The position numbers and the translations under genes are program-made. Below are positions 1 to 6,061 of a DNA stretch of 6,061 bases, one piece after another. This DNA comes from Thermoplasmatota archaeon (GTDB lineage Archaea > Thermoplasmatota > E2 > DHVEG-1): the NCBI GenBank assembly GCA_030615845.1, contig JAUWYM010000056.1, positions 1 through 6,061 of the forward strand, written 5' to 3'. The notes under the pieces are model-generated. The model worked only from the letters and a program-made list of their open reading frames with translations. It was not told the DNA's origin and did not search any database. Positions within the stretch are counted from its first letter, which is position 1, and the number at the start of each line of letters is the position of its first letter.

Positions 1-1780
1 CAATTCCAACGACCTTCCCCTTTCCTCCAAGAATTCGTGTAGGAGCTGCCAAATAGTAAAATGAAATCCCTTCTCTCTCACACTCAGCAAGTTCTTCCTT
101 TTTTGCTGGAATTTCAGCTCGAGATCTTCTATAGATAACAAACGCTGATTTAGCCCCGAGACGAACAGCAGTGCGAACAGAATCAATAGCAACATTTCCA
201 CCACCAATGACCGCGACAATTTTATCTTTGAAATCTACCTTTTTACCAATACCCATATCATGTAGAAAACCTGAAGCGTGAATTACGCCGTCTAACTCTT
301 CACCTTCTACGCCTAACCTCTTACTTTTGTGAGTCCCAATAGCTATGAAAATCGCTTCATAACCAGCTTTAGTAAGATCCTTTAATGTCAAATCTGGACC
401 TATTGGAGTGTTTGTCCTGATTTCTACTCCAGCCTCCTCTATTTTTTTAATATCATAATCAAGTGTCTCCGGTGGCAAACGATATTTTGGAACACCAACT
501 CTCAGCATCCCACCAGTCTTCGATAAAGCTTCAAAAACCGTAGGCTTGTATCCCATCAATACAAGATCATGGGCAACTGTTAAACCAGCTGGCCCAGCAC
601 CAACAATAGCGACTTTTCTACCATTGCCTTTTAATTCTTTCTCTTCCTCTTTTTCTTTTTTCTTCTTTTTTCTTCCATGTTTTCTTTCATAATCAGCAGC
701 GAATCGTTTCAACGCTCTAACAGCTACCGGTTCATCAATATCCTTTCGATTACAATTTTCCTCACAAACATGGGTACAAATCCTTCCACAAACACTGGGA
801 AAAGGATTTCTCTCCCGAACTAGATCAAGAGCTTCCTGAAATTTCCCCTCTCTAATAAGAGCAACATATCCCTGAGCATTTACACCAGCAGGACACGCAT
901 TAACACACGGCGGGACACCGATTTTATCAATCGTATATTTTTGTGGAACCGCCTGAGGAAACGGAATATAGATAGCCTTTCTTTCACCTTGACCCATGTT
1001 GAACTCATCGGTTACATCAACAGGGCAAGATTCAACGCATTCACCACACCCCGTACATTTCTCCATATCGATATATCGAGGTTTCTTACGGACTTGTACT
1101 TTGAAGTTACCAACATATCCCCCTACATCCACGACCTCTGAGTACGTAAGAAGTTCAACATTTGGATGTCTACCTACATCAACCATTTTAGGTGTCAGTA
1201 TACACGCAGAGCAATCAAGTGTAGGAAATGTTTTATCGAGTTGTGCCATCCGGCCGCCGATACTCGGTGTTTTTTCAACTAGATATGTTTTAAATCCCAT
1301 ATTGCCAATGTCCAACGCTGCTTGAATACCAGCGATACCTCCACCGATAACAAGAGCACTAGGTGTAACACTGACTCTTTTTTTCTCTAATGGTTCCAAA
1401 AGGGAAACACGGCTCACAGCACCTTTTACTAATGATATTGCCTTCTCAGTAGCCTTATCTTTGTCTTTATGTACCCATGAGCATTGCTCCCTGATGTTCA
1501 CCATTTCAAAACAATACGGATTCAACCCTGCTTCCTCAAGAGCAGCTTTAAACGTTGGCTCATGCATCCGAGGGGAACAAGAAGCAACAACAACACGATC
1601 GAGTTTAAATTCCCCAATATCCTTTTTTATAAGCTCCTGACCAGGGTCAGAGCACATATATTTATAAAACCTGCTGACAGCTACATTGGGTAGAGACTTT
1701 GCATGCTCTACAACCTTCTCAACATTTACCGTAGCTGCAATATTAACTCCACATTCACAAACATATACTCCAATCTTCAT
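1..1780 (-). CDS. HdrA-GltD/NfnB chimera: HdrA N-terminal half fused to NADPH-dependent glutamate-synthase-type module (3' end outside window)
   Basis: The frame is open from ATG 1780 to the window edge, giving 593 visible residues. Residues 1-285 are an HdrA N-terminal half with C8, C10, C43, C68, the FAD loop GGGIAG at 146-151, DCSAC at 189-193 and the ferredoxin motif C242-x2-C245-x2-C248-x3-C252-P. Right after YTID (282-285) it becomes the small subunit of glutamate synthase / NfnB type. This part has the helical cluster-binding domain (C292, C296, C331, C335, C339, C343), a Lys/Glu-rich stretch at 369-384, the FAD loop GAGPAG at 394-399, and the second Rossmann loop GGGNVA at 526-531 with YRRSR at 550-554, a region that contacts NADPH in the family. 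The start is supported by AGGAGGGA six bases upstream. By inference it transfers hydride electrons from NADPH into an HdrA-type flavin and cluster chain. Whether the remaining HdrA domains return after the insert cannot be seen. No stop or frameshift interrupts the visible part. Confidence 0.93.
   Translation of the reverse strand, partial: MKIGVYVCECGVNIAATVNVEKVVEHAKSLPNVAVSRFYKYMCSDPGQELIKKDIGEFKLDRVVVASCSPRMHEPTFKAALEEAGLNPYCFEMVNIREQCSWVHKDKDKATEKAISLVKGAVSRVSLLEPLEKKRVSVTPSALVIGGGIAGIQAALDIGNMGFKTYLVEKTPSIGGRMAQLDKTFPTLDCSACILTPKMVDVGRHPNVELLTYSEVVDVGGYVGNFKVQVRKKPRYIDMEKCTGCGECVESCPVDVTDEFNMGQGERKAIYIPFPQAVPQKYTIDKIGVPPCVNACPAGVNAQGYVALIREGKFQEALDLVRERNPFPSVCGRICTHVCEENCNRKDIDEPVAVRALKRFAADYERKHGRKKKKKEKEEEKELKGNGRKVAIVGAGPAGLTVAHDLVLMGYKPTVFEALSKTGGMLRVGVPKYRLPPETLDYDIKKIEEAGVEIRTNTPIGPDLTLKDLTKAGYEAIFIAIGTHKSKRLGVEGEELDGVIHASGFLHDMGIGKKVDFKDKIVAVIGGGNVAIDSVRTAVRLGAKSAFVIYRRSRAEIPAKKEELAECEREGISFYYLAAPTRILGGKGKVVGI
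635..676 (-). other. 42-base homopurine run in the coding strand, encoding a Lys/Glu-rich linker
   Basis: From 676 down to 635 the coding strand holds only A and G (only C and T on the plus strand). It encodes part of a highly charged stretch at residues 369-384 of the chimera (five consecutive lysines followed by mixed Glu/Lys). It falls between the cluster-binding helical domain and the first Rossmann loop of the GltD/NfnB module, where a flexible linker is structurally plausible. The frame stays open through it, so the run is not broken in this assembly. Confidence 0.7.
926..1780 (-). repeat. Paralogous duplicated block (HdrA N-terminal half), second copy; first copy at 2879-3739
   Basis: The first 285 codons of the chimera and the first 287 codons of the preceding hdrA are direct, same-strand copies. 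Alignment is gapless to cysteine 252, with 199 of 252 residues identical by hand count; two extra codons then lie in the upstream copy before the shared [13 protein letters not shown] stretch. Nucleotide identity is patchy: 26 consecutive identical bases pair 1500-1525 with 3459-3484, while neighbouring stretches differ at many third positions. This is a coding duplication, not an insertion sequence. Confidence 0.85.
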
Positions 1781-1786
1781 AGCTTG

Positions 1787-1794
1787 TCCCTCCT
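1787..1794 (-). promoter_or_regulatory. Ribosome binding site AGGAGGGA overlapping the hdrA stop codon
   Basis: AGGAGGGA lies six bases before ATG 1780. The hdrA stop TAG (1793-1795) supplies its first bases, so termination and re-initiation are probably coupled for the two HdrA proteins. Confidence 0.8.
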
Positions 1795-3739
1795 AGCTCA
1801 CTAGTCCTCCAATTTGTGCAAGAATTTGTTTAATACCAAAATGTCTCATTGAAATCGCACCAGATGGACAAGCAGATGCACATGAACCACACCCTTTGCA
1901 CATAACATCGTTTACTTTCATCACCTTCTTTTCACTATCAAATTCTAAAGCAGAATAGACACACATTTCTTCACACATTCGACAGCCGCTACATAAATCC
2001 TCATCTATCACCGACGAGATTGCCTCTACTTCTACTTTACCTTGTGCAAGCGGTTCAGACGCTCTAACTGCAGCACCACTCGCCTGTGCAACAGCATCAG
2101 GAATATCCTTTGGACTCTGACAACATCCCGCAAGGAAAATACCATCGGTAAAAGTATCCACAGGCCTGAGCTTCGGATGAGCCTCCAAAAAGAACCCATC
2201 ACCACTCTGATTAATATTCAAAATCCGAGAGAACTCCTTTGTATCCGCCCTAGGGACAATACCTGTTGCTAGCACTATGAGATCAGCCTCGATATCAGGA
2301 TGACCTTTGGCTTTTACTACAACTTTGTCACCTTTCTTTGTCACCTCAATAGAGTCATCTAGCTCTCTTCGTCTATACGTCACGCCTTCTCCCTGCACCC
2401 TGTTATAAAACTCTTCAAAACCCTTTCCAAATGCTCTAACATCCGTATAATAAACAATTAATTCTGCATCAGGGATTTTATCTTTCACCATATGAGCCTG
2501 CTTCGCAGTATACATACAGCATACACGAGAGCAATACTCGTGGCCCTCTTTATCCCGGGAACCTACACATTGAATAAAAACTACTTTCTTTGGTTCTTTA
2601 CCATTAATCTCAATGTGTCCTTCTGTTGGACCTGAGGCAGATACAAGTCTTTCGAATTCAAGACCTGTAACCACATTATCATATTCACCATACCCATATT
2701 CTGGTTTCTTTTTTGGATCAAAAAGATCATATCCGGTCGCAACAACAATCGTTCCTACTTCGATCTCAACAATCTCCTCTTCCTGATTGAAATCTATTGC
2801 TTCTCTATCACCACACGCCTCTACACACAATGCATGATCGCCGCATTTTCCAGTTCTAAGTGAGATACATTTCTCTGGATCTATTGTGTATTTTAACGGT
2901 ACAGCCTGTGGAAATGGTACATAAATCGCACTTCGTTTACTCATATTCATATCAAATTCATTAGGAATTCTTCCATGAAGTCGACATGATTCTGCACATA
3001 GACCACAACCTACACATTTCTCAATGTCAACATATCGAGGTTTCTTTTTCACTTTCACTTTGAAATTACCAATATATCCTTCAACGCTTTCAATCTCAGA
3101 ATAAGTAAGAAGCTCAATATTTGGATGACGAGCTACATCAACCATTTTTGGAGTTAATATACATGCAGAACAATCAAGTGTTGGAAACGTCTTATCAAGT
3201 TGCGCCATCCGACCTCCAATGCTTGGATTTCTTTCAACAAGATAAGTCTTAAATCCCTTCTCAGCAATTTCTAAAGCAGCCTGAATACCTGAAATTCCAC
3301 CACCGATAACAAGTGCTTTTGGAATTACACTTACTTCTTTTTTTTCTAGTGGTTCTAAAAATGCTGCCCGGGCAACTGCTCCTGTAACAAGCTCCATTGC
3401 TTTTGCTGTAGCTTTCTCTTTATCTACATGAACCCATGAACAATGCTCACGAATATTTACCATTTCAAAACAATACGGATTCAAACCTGCTTCTTCAAGA
3501 ACATTCCTAAATGTAGGCTCATGCATACGAGGAGAACAAGAAGCAACAACAACCCTATCAAGTTTCATTTCTTTAATGTCTTTTCTTATAAGCTCTTGTC
3601 CAGGATCAGAACACATATATTTATAAACCCTGCTGACAGCTACATCTGGATGGGTTCCAATTTGTTCTGCCACCTTCTCAACATCTACAGTAGCTGCAAT
3701 GTTGATCCCGCATTGACAAATATATACTCCAATCTTCAT
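1793..3739 (-). CDS. hdrA: Heterodisulfide reductase subunit A (HdrA), complete
   Basis: This 648-residue protein is a full-length HdrA, the flavoprotein that in Hdr complexes splits electron pairs between a disulfide-reducing branch (HdrBC) and ferredoxin. The N-terminal iron-sulfur domain (about 1-135) carries C8, C10, C43, C68, C90 and C100. The thioredoxin-reductase-like FAD domain starts with GGGISG at 146-151 and contains DCSAC at 189-193. An inserted ferredoxin domain has C242-x2-C245-x2-C248-x3-C252 and then C291-x7-C299-x5-C305-x3-C309. The HdrA signature CVGSR plus C403, C407, C408 follows, then AGCCQSPKDIPDAV at 537-550. The C-terminal ferredoxin domain has C583/586/589/593 and C614/617/620/624. 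The ATG at 3739 is chosen over an in-frame TTG at 3751 because the homologous gene downstream starts at the same MKIGVY; the TTG abuts the AAGG that would have to serve as its binding site. HdrB, HdrC and MvhD are not in the window, so the physiological acceptor is unknown and need not be CoM-S-S-CoB. Confidence 0.96.
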   Translation of the reverse strand: MKIGVYICQCGINIAATVDVEKVAEQIGTHPDVAVSRVYKYMCSDPGQELIRKDIKEMKLDRVVVASCSPRMHEPTFRNVLEEAGLNPYCFEMVNIREHCSWVHVDKEKATAKAMELVTGAVARAAFLEPLEKKEVSVIPKALVIGGGISGIQAALEIAEKGFKTYLVERNPSIGGRMAQLDKTFPTLDCSACILTPKMVDVARHPNIELLTYSEIESVEGYIGNFKVKVKKKPRYVDIEKCVGCGLCAESCRLHGRIPNEFDMNMSKRSAIYVPFPQAVPLKYTIDPEKCISLRTGKCGDHALCVEACGDREAIDFNQEEEIVEIEVGTIVVATGYDLFDPKKKPEYGYGEYDNVVTGLEFERLVSASGPTEGHIEINGKEPKKVVFIQCVGSRDKEGHEYCSRVCCMYTAKQAHMVKDKIPDAELIVYYTDVRAFGKGFEEFYNRVQGEGVTYRRRELDDSIEVTKKGDKVVVKAKGHPDIEADLIVLATGIVPRADTKEFSRILNINQSGDGFFLEAHPKLRPVDTFTDGIFLAGCCQSPKDIPDAVAQASGAAVRASEPLAQGKVEVEAISSVIDEDLCSGCRMCEEMCVYSALEFDSEKKVMKVNDVMCKGCGSCASACPSGAISMRHFGIKQILAQIGGLVS

Positions 3740-3751
3740 GGTTTTTTCCAA

Positions 3752-3758
3752 CCTTTTA
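3752..3758 (-). promoter_or_regulatory. Weak ribosome binding site (TAAAAGG) before hdrA, overlapping the upstream stop
   Basis: The upstream stop TAA runs directly into AAGG, twelve bases before ATG 3739 and immediately next to TTG 3751. This is the weakest initiation signal of the operon, with a long spacer, and leaves some doubt between the two starts. Homology to the second HdrA favours the ATG. Efficient translation may rely on ribosomes arriving from the upstream gene. Confidence 0.5.
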
Positions 3759-4595
3759 TCTTTCTCCTTGGATATTTTTCAGTTGCTGATATGAAAAAAC
3801 CGGACCATCTTTACATACATAGAGATTACCAATGTTACATCGACCGCATTTACCTATTCCACATTTCATCCTCATCTCTAGTGTGGTAAATATCTGATCA
3901 TCGGTAAACCCCAATTTTTCCAGGTTTTGAATGACAAATTTAATCATAATGGGTGGACCACAAGTAATTGCAATAGAATTCTTTGGTGAGGGTTTTACTT
4001 TCAATAAATTATTTGGAACAAAATCGACAAATTTTTTCCAACCATCCTCTGCAACATCTATAGAAAGATGAACATCTACATCTTTTCGTTTCTCCAGCTC
4101 AGCAAATTCTTGTTTATAGCTGAGATCTTTGGACGAGCGTGCACCATATATGACATCCAATTTCCCATATTTTTTCCGATTATCAACAACATAATTGATC
4201 AAGGATCGAAGCGGCGCCTGTCCAATACCTCCTCCAATGAAAACCAGATTTTTCCCCTGCCAACCATCGACATCAAAATTATTCCCATATGGTCCTCGTA
4301 CTCCTACTACATCACCTGGTTCACATTCATGAAGTGCAGTGGTCACTTTTCCAAGCTTCATAACACTTACTTCAATGTAATCTTTTTTTGTAGGAGATGA
4401 AGAAATTGCAAAGAAACATTCTCCTTGTCCAAGGAGACTTATCATTGTACATTGACCGGGCAAATAAGTAAAATTCTTCTGAATGTTTTTATCTTGAAAT
4501 GTTAATCGGAATGTCTTAATCGGTCGTACACCACCGACTTCTTCTCTAATATCGTCAATCGTTGCTAGCCATGGTTGATATGGATTATCCTTCAT
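3756..4595 (-). CDS. FAD/NAD(P)H- and [2Fe-2S]-binding oxidoreductase, sulfhydrogenase gamma / AsrB / FlxA type
   Basis: This 279-residue protein has the ferredoxin-NADP reductase fold order. An N-terminal FAD-binding barrel spans about residues 8-105, with the flavin motif FAISSSP at 62-68 and GxRGPYG at 98-104. The nucleotide-binding domain has GGGIGQAPLRSL at 121-132 and CGPPIM at 212-217. The C-terminal [2Fe-2S] site is C245-x4-C250-x2-C253-x7-C261, the type seen in PyrK and sulfhydrogenase gamma. In the family, such subunits exchange a hydride with NAD(P)H and pass single electrons to iron-sulfur partners, here most simply the AsrA/FlxB-like protein encoded just upstream. The start ATG lies within the ATGA overlap with that gene and is preceded by a strong GGAGGTG, so the two proteins are probably made in similar amounts. 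Which nucleotide is used, NADH or NADPH, cannot be settled from sequence alone; Flx complexes use NADH. AsrB and HydG are the alternative names, but their catalytic partner subunits are missing here. Confidence 0.93.
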   Translation of the reverse strand: MKDNPYQPWLATIDDIREEVGGVRPIKTFRLTFQDKNIQKNFTYLPGQCTMISLLGQGECFFAISSSPTKKDYIEVSVMKLGKVTTALHECEPGDVVGVRGPYGNNFDVDGWQGKNLVFIGGGIGQAPLRSLINYVVDNRKKYGKLDVIYGARSSKDLSYKQEFAELEKRKDVDVHLSIDVAEDGWKKFVDFVPNNLLKVKPSPKNSIAITCGPPIMIKFVIQNLEKLGFTDDQIFTTLEMRMKCGIGKCGRCNIGNLYVCKDGPVFSYQQLKNIQGER

Positions 4596-5617
4596 GCTTT
4601 CACCTCCCCTGCAGATGTGACAACATCAATGATATCAATGTCTACAGGACAATTATCAATGCATCTTCCACATCCAACACAAGCAATGATATCATAGTTT
4701 TTAGGATAATAATTATACTTATGATAAACTCTATTTCTCACTCTGTTTGTTCTCTCAGGTCTTGGATTATAACCAGAGGCTTGCAATGTATATTCTGCGT
4801 GCATACAATTATCCCAAACACGTATTCTTGCACCTTTGGTGAGTGTGGTTTCATCTTGGATGTCGAAACAGTGACATGTTGGGCAGAGATAGGTACATGT
4901 TCCACATCCCAAGCATCTCATAGCGATATTCTTCCAAAACGAGTTTTCAAAGATGTCATCTAGTTTATCAACAATCCCGTCTGTCTTCTGAGCACGAGTT
5001 ATAGTTTCAGCAGCTTTTTTCTCTACAGTTTTTTTCTTCTTTCCATCACCCTCTGTAGCAGGTTTAAGCAGTGTTTTCATGGTTTTTGTTAATTGTTTTC
5101 CTTTATCGCTATTTACTTCAACGAAATAGTTATCTCCGATGTCTGTGAGTAGAATGTCAACATGCTTTGCAGAAGCAGGACTGTCATCAAGTGACGTACA
5201 GAAACAATTCACCGCAGGCTGAGTACAGCTCAATCCAACAAGGACAGTATTATTTCTCTTCGTTAAGTAGTATGGATCTTCATATTCATCTTTGAAAACA
5301 TGATCGAGAATAGCATAGCTTTTTGCATCACATGGTCGTATTCCAAAAATAACTGTTTTTTTATCAGGGATCTCAGCTGGGTCAATTTTTCCTTTTGTAC
5401 CAGGGGTAAACTTGAATAACGTTTCAGTTTGACCAAACATAAGTTCTTTTGGTGGCACCTTAGAATTAGAGAATCCTAAGTTTATTTCAGAAGGTTTTTT
5501 AATTTGTTTAAACGATATGACATCCTTGTTTTCAACAGGTGCAAATACCTTATATTTTTTTGAGATTTCGTTTATGAATGCAGTCAGTTTATCTTTTGGT
5601 AAAACGAATTTTTCCAT
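4592..5617 (-). CDS. Sulfhydrogenase beta subunit / AsrA / FlxB-type 4Fe-4S dicluster protein
   Basis: This 341-residue protein belongs to the family of HydB (sulfhydrogenase beta), AsrA (anaerobic sulfite reductase A) and FlxB, cytoplasmic proteins that carry electrons between a flavin subunit and a partner enzyme. Family signatures include the GIRPCDAKS stretch (residues 92-100, C96) and a GLSC...CFC segment (C131, C138, C140). The C-terminal part holds two clusters: C235-x2-C238-x2-C241-x3-C245-P-x-C248-x-C250, and C313-x2-C316-x2-C319-x3-C323-P. A lysine-rich stretch at about 190-212 looks like a flexible linker between the N-terminal domain and the clusters. The start at 5617 is chosen because GAGGTGA stands five bases upstream and the family-like sequence begins there. 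An in-frame ATG at 5692 would add 25 residues overlapping the upstream gene and lacks that support. The end overlaps the next gene as ATGA. No hydrogenase or siroheme sulfite reductase gene is in the window, so the partner is more likely HdrA than either of those enzymes. Confidence 0.9.
   Translation of the reverse strand: MEKFVLPKDKLTAFINEISKKYKVFAPVENKDVISFKQIKKPSEINLGFSNSKVPPKELMFGQTETLFKFTPGTKGKIDPAEIPDKKTVIFGIRPCDAKSYAILDHVFKDEYEDPYYLTKRNNTVLVGLSCTQPAVNCFCTSLDDSPASAKHVDILLTDIGDNYFVEVNSDKGKQLTKTMKTLLKPATEGDGKKKKTVEKKAAETITRAQKTDGIVDKLDDIFENSFWKNIAMRCLGCGTCTYLCPTCHCFDIQDETTLTKGARIRVWDNCMHAEYTLQASGYNPRPERTNRVRNRVYHKYNYYPKNYDIIACVGCGRCIDNCPVDIDIIDVVTSAGEVKA
4601..4609 (-). promoter_or_regulatory. 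Strong ribosome binding site GGGGAGGTG inside the 3' end of the upstream gene
   Basis: GGGGAGGTG stands five bases before ATG 4595 and lies within the last codons of the AsrA/FlxB-like gene. Together with the ATGA overlap at 4592-4595 it indicates coupled translation of the flavin subunit and its iron-sulfur partner. Confidence 0.8.
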
Positions 5618-5622
5618 CTTTT

Positions 5623-5629
5623 TCACCTC
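5623..5629 (-). promoter_or_regulatory. Ribosome binding site GAGGTGA that fixes the start at 5617
   Basis: GAGGTGA lies five bases before ATG 5617 and contains the TGA-side bases of the upstream stop codon (5628-5630). It decides for the shorter start of the AsrA/FlxB-like gene over the in-frame ATG at 5692. The overlap of stop codon and binding site suggests that ribosomes finishing the upstream gene can re-initiate here. Confidence 0.8.
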
Positions 5630-6061
5630 ACAGTATAAATTCCTCTGGATCATCAGGTTTAAACATTGCAAGTAAGGGTTTTTCTTCAGCATCTATTCCT
5701 GATGTATAGTCAAACATTTCTTTGATTTCCTTCTCAATTTTTTTATTCAATTCCATAAGAGGAATATCCATTGGGCAAGCACGTTCACATTCACCACATC
5801 CAATACATCTCCCTGCAAGATGATATGCACGTAGGAGGTTCCAAGCAGTGTTTTCTGAGAGATTTACAGAACGTCGAATCCATTGTGGTGAGAGAAGATC
5901 AACCATACATTCCTTACAATAGCATAGAGGGCAAGCATTTCGACAGGCATAACAGCGAATACATTTTTCGAATTGTTTTTCCCAGTACTCCCATTTATCA
6001 TCAAGTGATTTCTTCTCAAGCGTTTGTATCTCTTTATAGTCCTCTTTTTTTGTGCTTTTTA
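5628..6061 (-). CDS. Dicluster [4Fe-4S] electron-transfer protein, FlxC-like, C-terminal part (5' end outside window)
   Basis: The reading frame is open to the window edge with no methionine before codon 52 of the 143 visible codons, so the start lies upstream and the methionine at 5906, which follows directly after a cluster cysteine, is not the real start. Two cluster motifs are visible. The first is C33-x2-C36-x2-C39-x3-C43-P-x-C46-x-C48-x2-C51, a ferredoxin motif with three extra cysteines. The second is a standard ferredoxin motif, C85-x2-C88-x2-C91-x3-C95-P. A highly charged segment with three aromatic residues (W23, Y25, W26) precedes the first motif. No membrane segment is seen, so the protein is probably cytoplasmic. 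Its position ahead of a sulfhydrogenase beta/gamma-type pair and HdrA matches the FlxC component of FlxABCD-HdrABC complexes known from sulfate reducers, where it would relay electrons between clusters. It could also be the tail of a larger iron-sulfur protein, because the N-terminal half is not visible. The stop TGA lies inside the next gene's ribosome binding site. Confidence 0.85.
   Translation of the reverse strand, partial: KSTKKEDYKEIQTLEKKSLDDKWEYWEKQFEKCIRCYACRNACPLCYCKECMVDLLSPQWIRRSVNLSENTAWNLLRAYHLAGRCIGCGECERACPMDIPLMELNKKIEKEIKEMFDYTSGIDAEEKPLLAMFKPDDPEEFIL

Noticed and set aside
3740..3751. TTG start for hdrA four codons upstream of ATG 3739
   Set aside because: The only purine-rich element, AAGG, touches the TTG, and the paralogue starts at the equivalent of ATG 3739. 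It is not fully excluded.
3443..3889. Plus-strand open frame of 148 codons, and a similar-looking one at 1484-1693 whose translation begins alike
   Set aside because: Both are antisense to the two hdrA genes. Their mutual similarity is explained by the duplicated hdrA sequence on the other strand, and they have no recognisable domain or good binding site.
4562..4963. Plus-strand open frames at 941-1141, 996-1325, 2042-2272, 4068-4400 and 4562-4963
   Set aside because: Each lies opposite a clearly assigned minus-strand gene with conserved motifs. The translations are low in recognisable signal and rich in residues expected from reading antisense.
3756..5617. Anaerobic sulfite reductase (AsrABC) or NiFe sulfhydrogenase operon
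   Set aside because: The beta/gamma (AsrA/AsrB) type subunits are present, but no siroheme subunit or hydrogenase large or small subunit is found. The genes that follow are HdrA-type, which points to an Hdr-linked module.
5618..5692. Longer N-terminus (ATG 5692) for the AsrA/FlxB-like protein
   Set aside because: It would overlap the upstream coding sequence by 65 bases, has no clear binding site, and the well-placed GAGGTGA before ATG 5617 fits better.
1..6061. CRISPR array, insertion sequence, tRNA, terminator or promoter
   Set aside because: The window is almost entirely coding on one strand. No short spaced repeats, transposase, terminal inverted repeats or non-coding gap longer than 16 bases was seen.

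Overview
This 6.1 kb window is one densely packed, single-strand (minus) operon fragment that encodes only iron-sulfur and flavin electron-transfer proteins. It belongs to a strict anaerobe with heterodisulfide-reductase (Hdr)-type flavin chemistry. The DNA is AT-rich, Shine-Dalgarno sites are strong, and HdrA, sulfhydrogenase-type subunits and a glutamate-synthase-type module occur together. This suits an uncultured anaerobic archaeon (for example of the Thermoplasmatota, Asgard or Bathyarchaeia kind) or a deep-branching anaerobic bacterium of the sulfate-reducer or acetogen type. The window holds no rRNA, tRNA or other marker gene, so lineage is a guess.

Layout in the direction of transcription, from high to low coordinates: (1) 6061-5628, the C-terminal part of a dicluster [4Fe-4S] protein, resembling FlxC by position and motif; (2) 5617-4592, a sulfhydrogenase beta / AsrA / FlxB-type two-cluster protein; (3) 4595-3756, a sulfhydrogenase gamma / AsrB / FlxA-type FAD, NAD(P)H and [2Fe-2S] protein; (4) 3739-1793, a complete HdrA; (5) 1780-1, a second HdrA-like protein whose N-terminal 285 residues closely match gene 4 but which then switches into a glutamate synthase small subunit / NfnB-type NADPH module and runs off the window. 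The longest intergenic gap is 16 bases. Genes 2 and 3 overlap as ATGA, and two stop codons lie inside the next gene's ribosome binding site. There is no promoter, terminator, non-coding RNA, mobile element or CRISPR in view.

Working model (inference): genes 1-3 form a pyridine-nucleotide dehydrogenase module like FlxABC, feeding electrons to or from a flavin-based electron-bifurcating HdrA. The second HdrA carries its own NADPH site through the spliced GltD/NfnB module. One transcript would thus equip two HdrA paralogues with two different nucleotide entry points. HdrB, HdrC, MvhD/FlxD and hydrogenase catalytic subunits are absent from the window and would have to lie beyond its edges or elsewhere in the genome.

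The most noteworthy item is the tandem HdrA / HdrA-GltD pair: about 79% amino-acid identity over the first 252 residues (hand count), ending at a sharp junction where the NADPH module replaces the second inserted cluster of HdrA.
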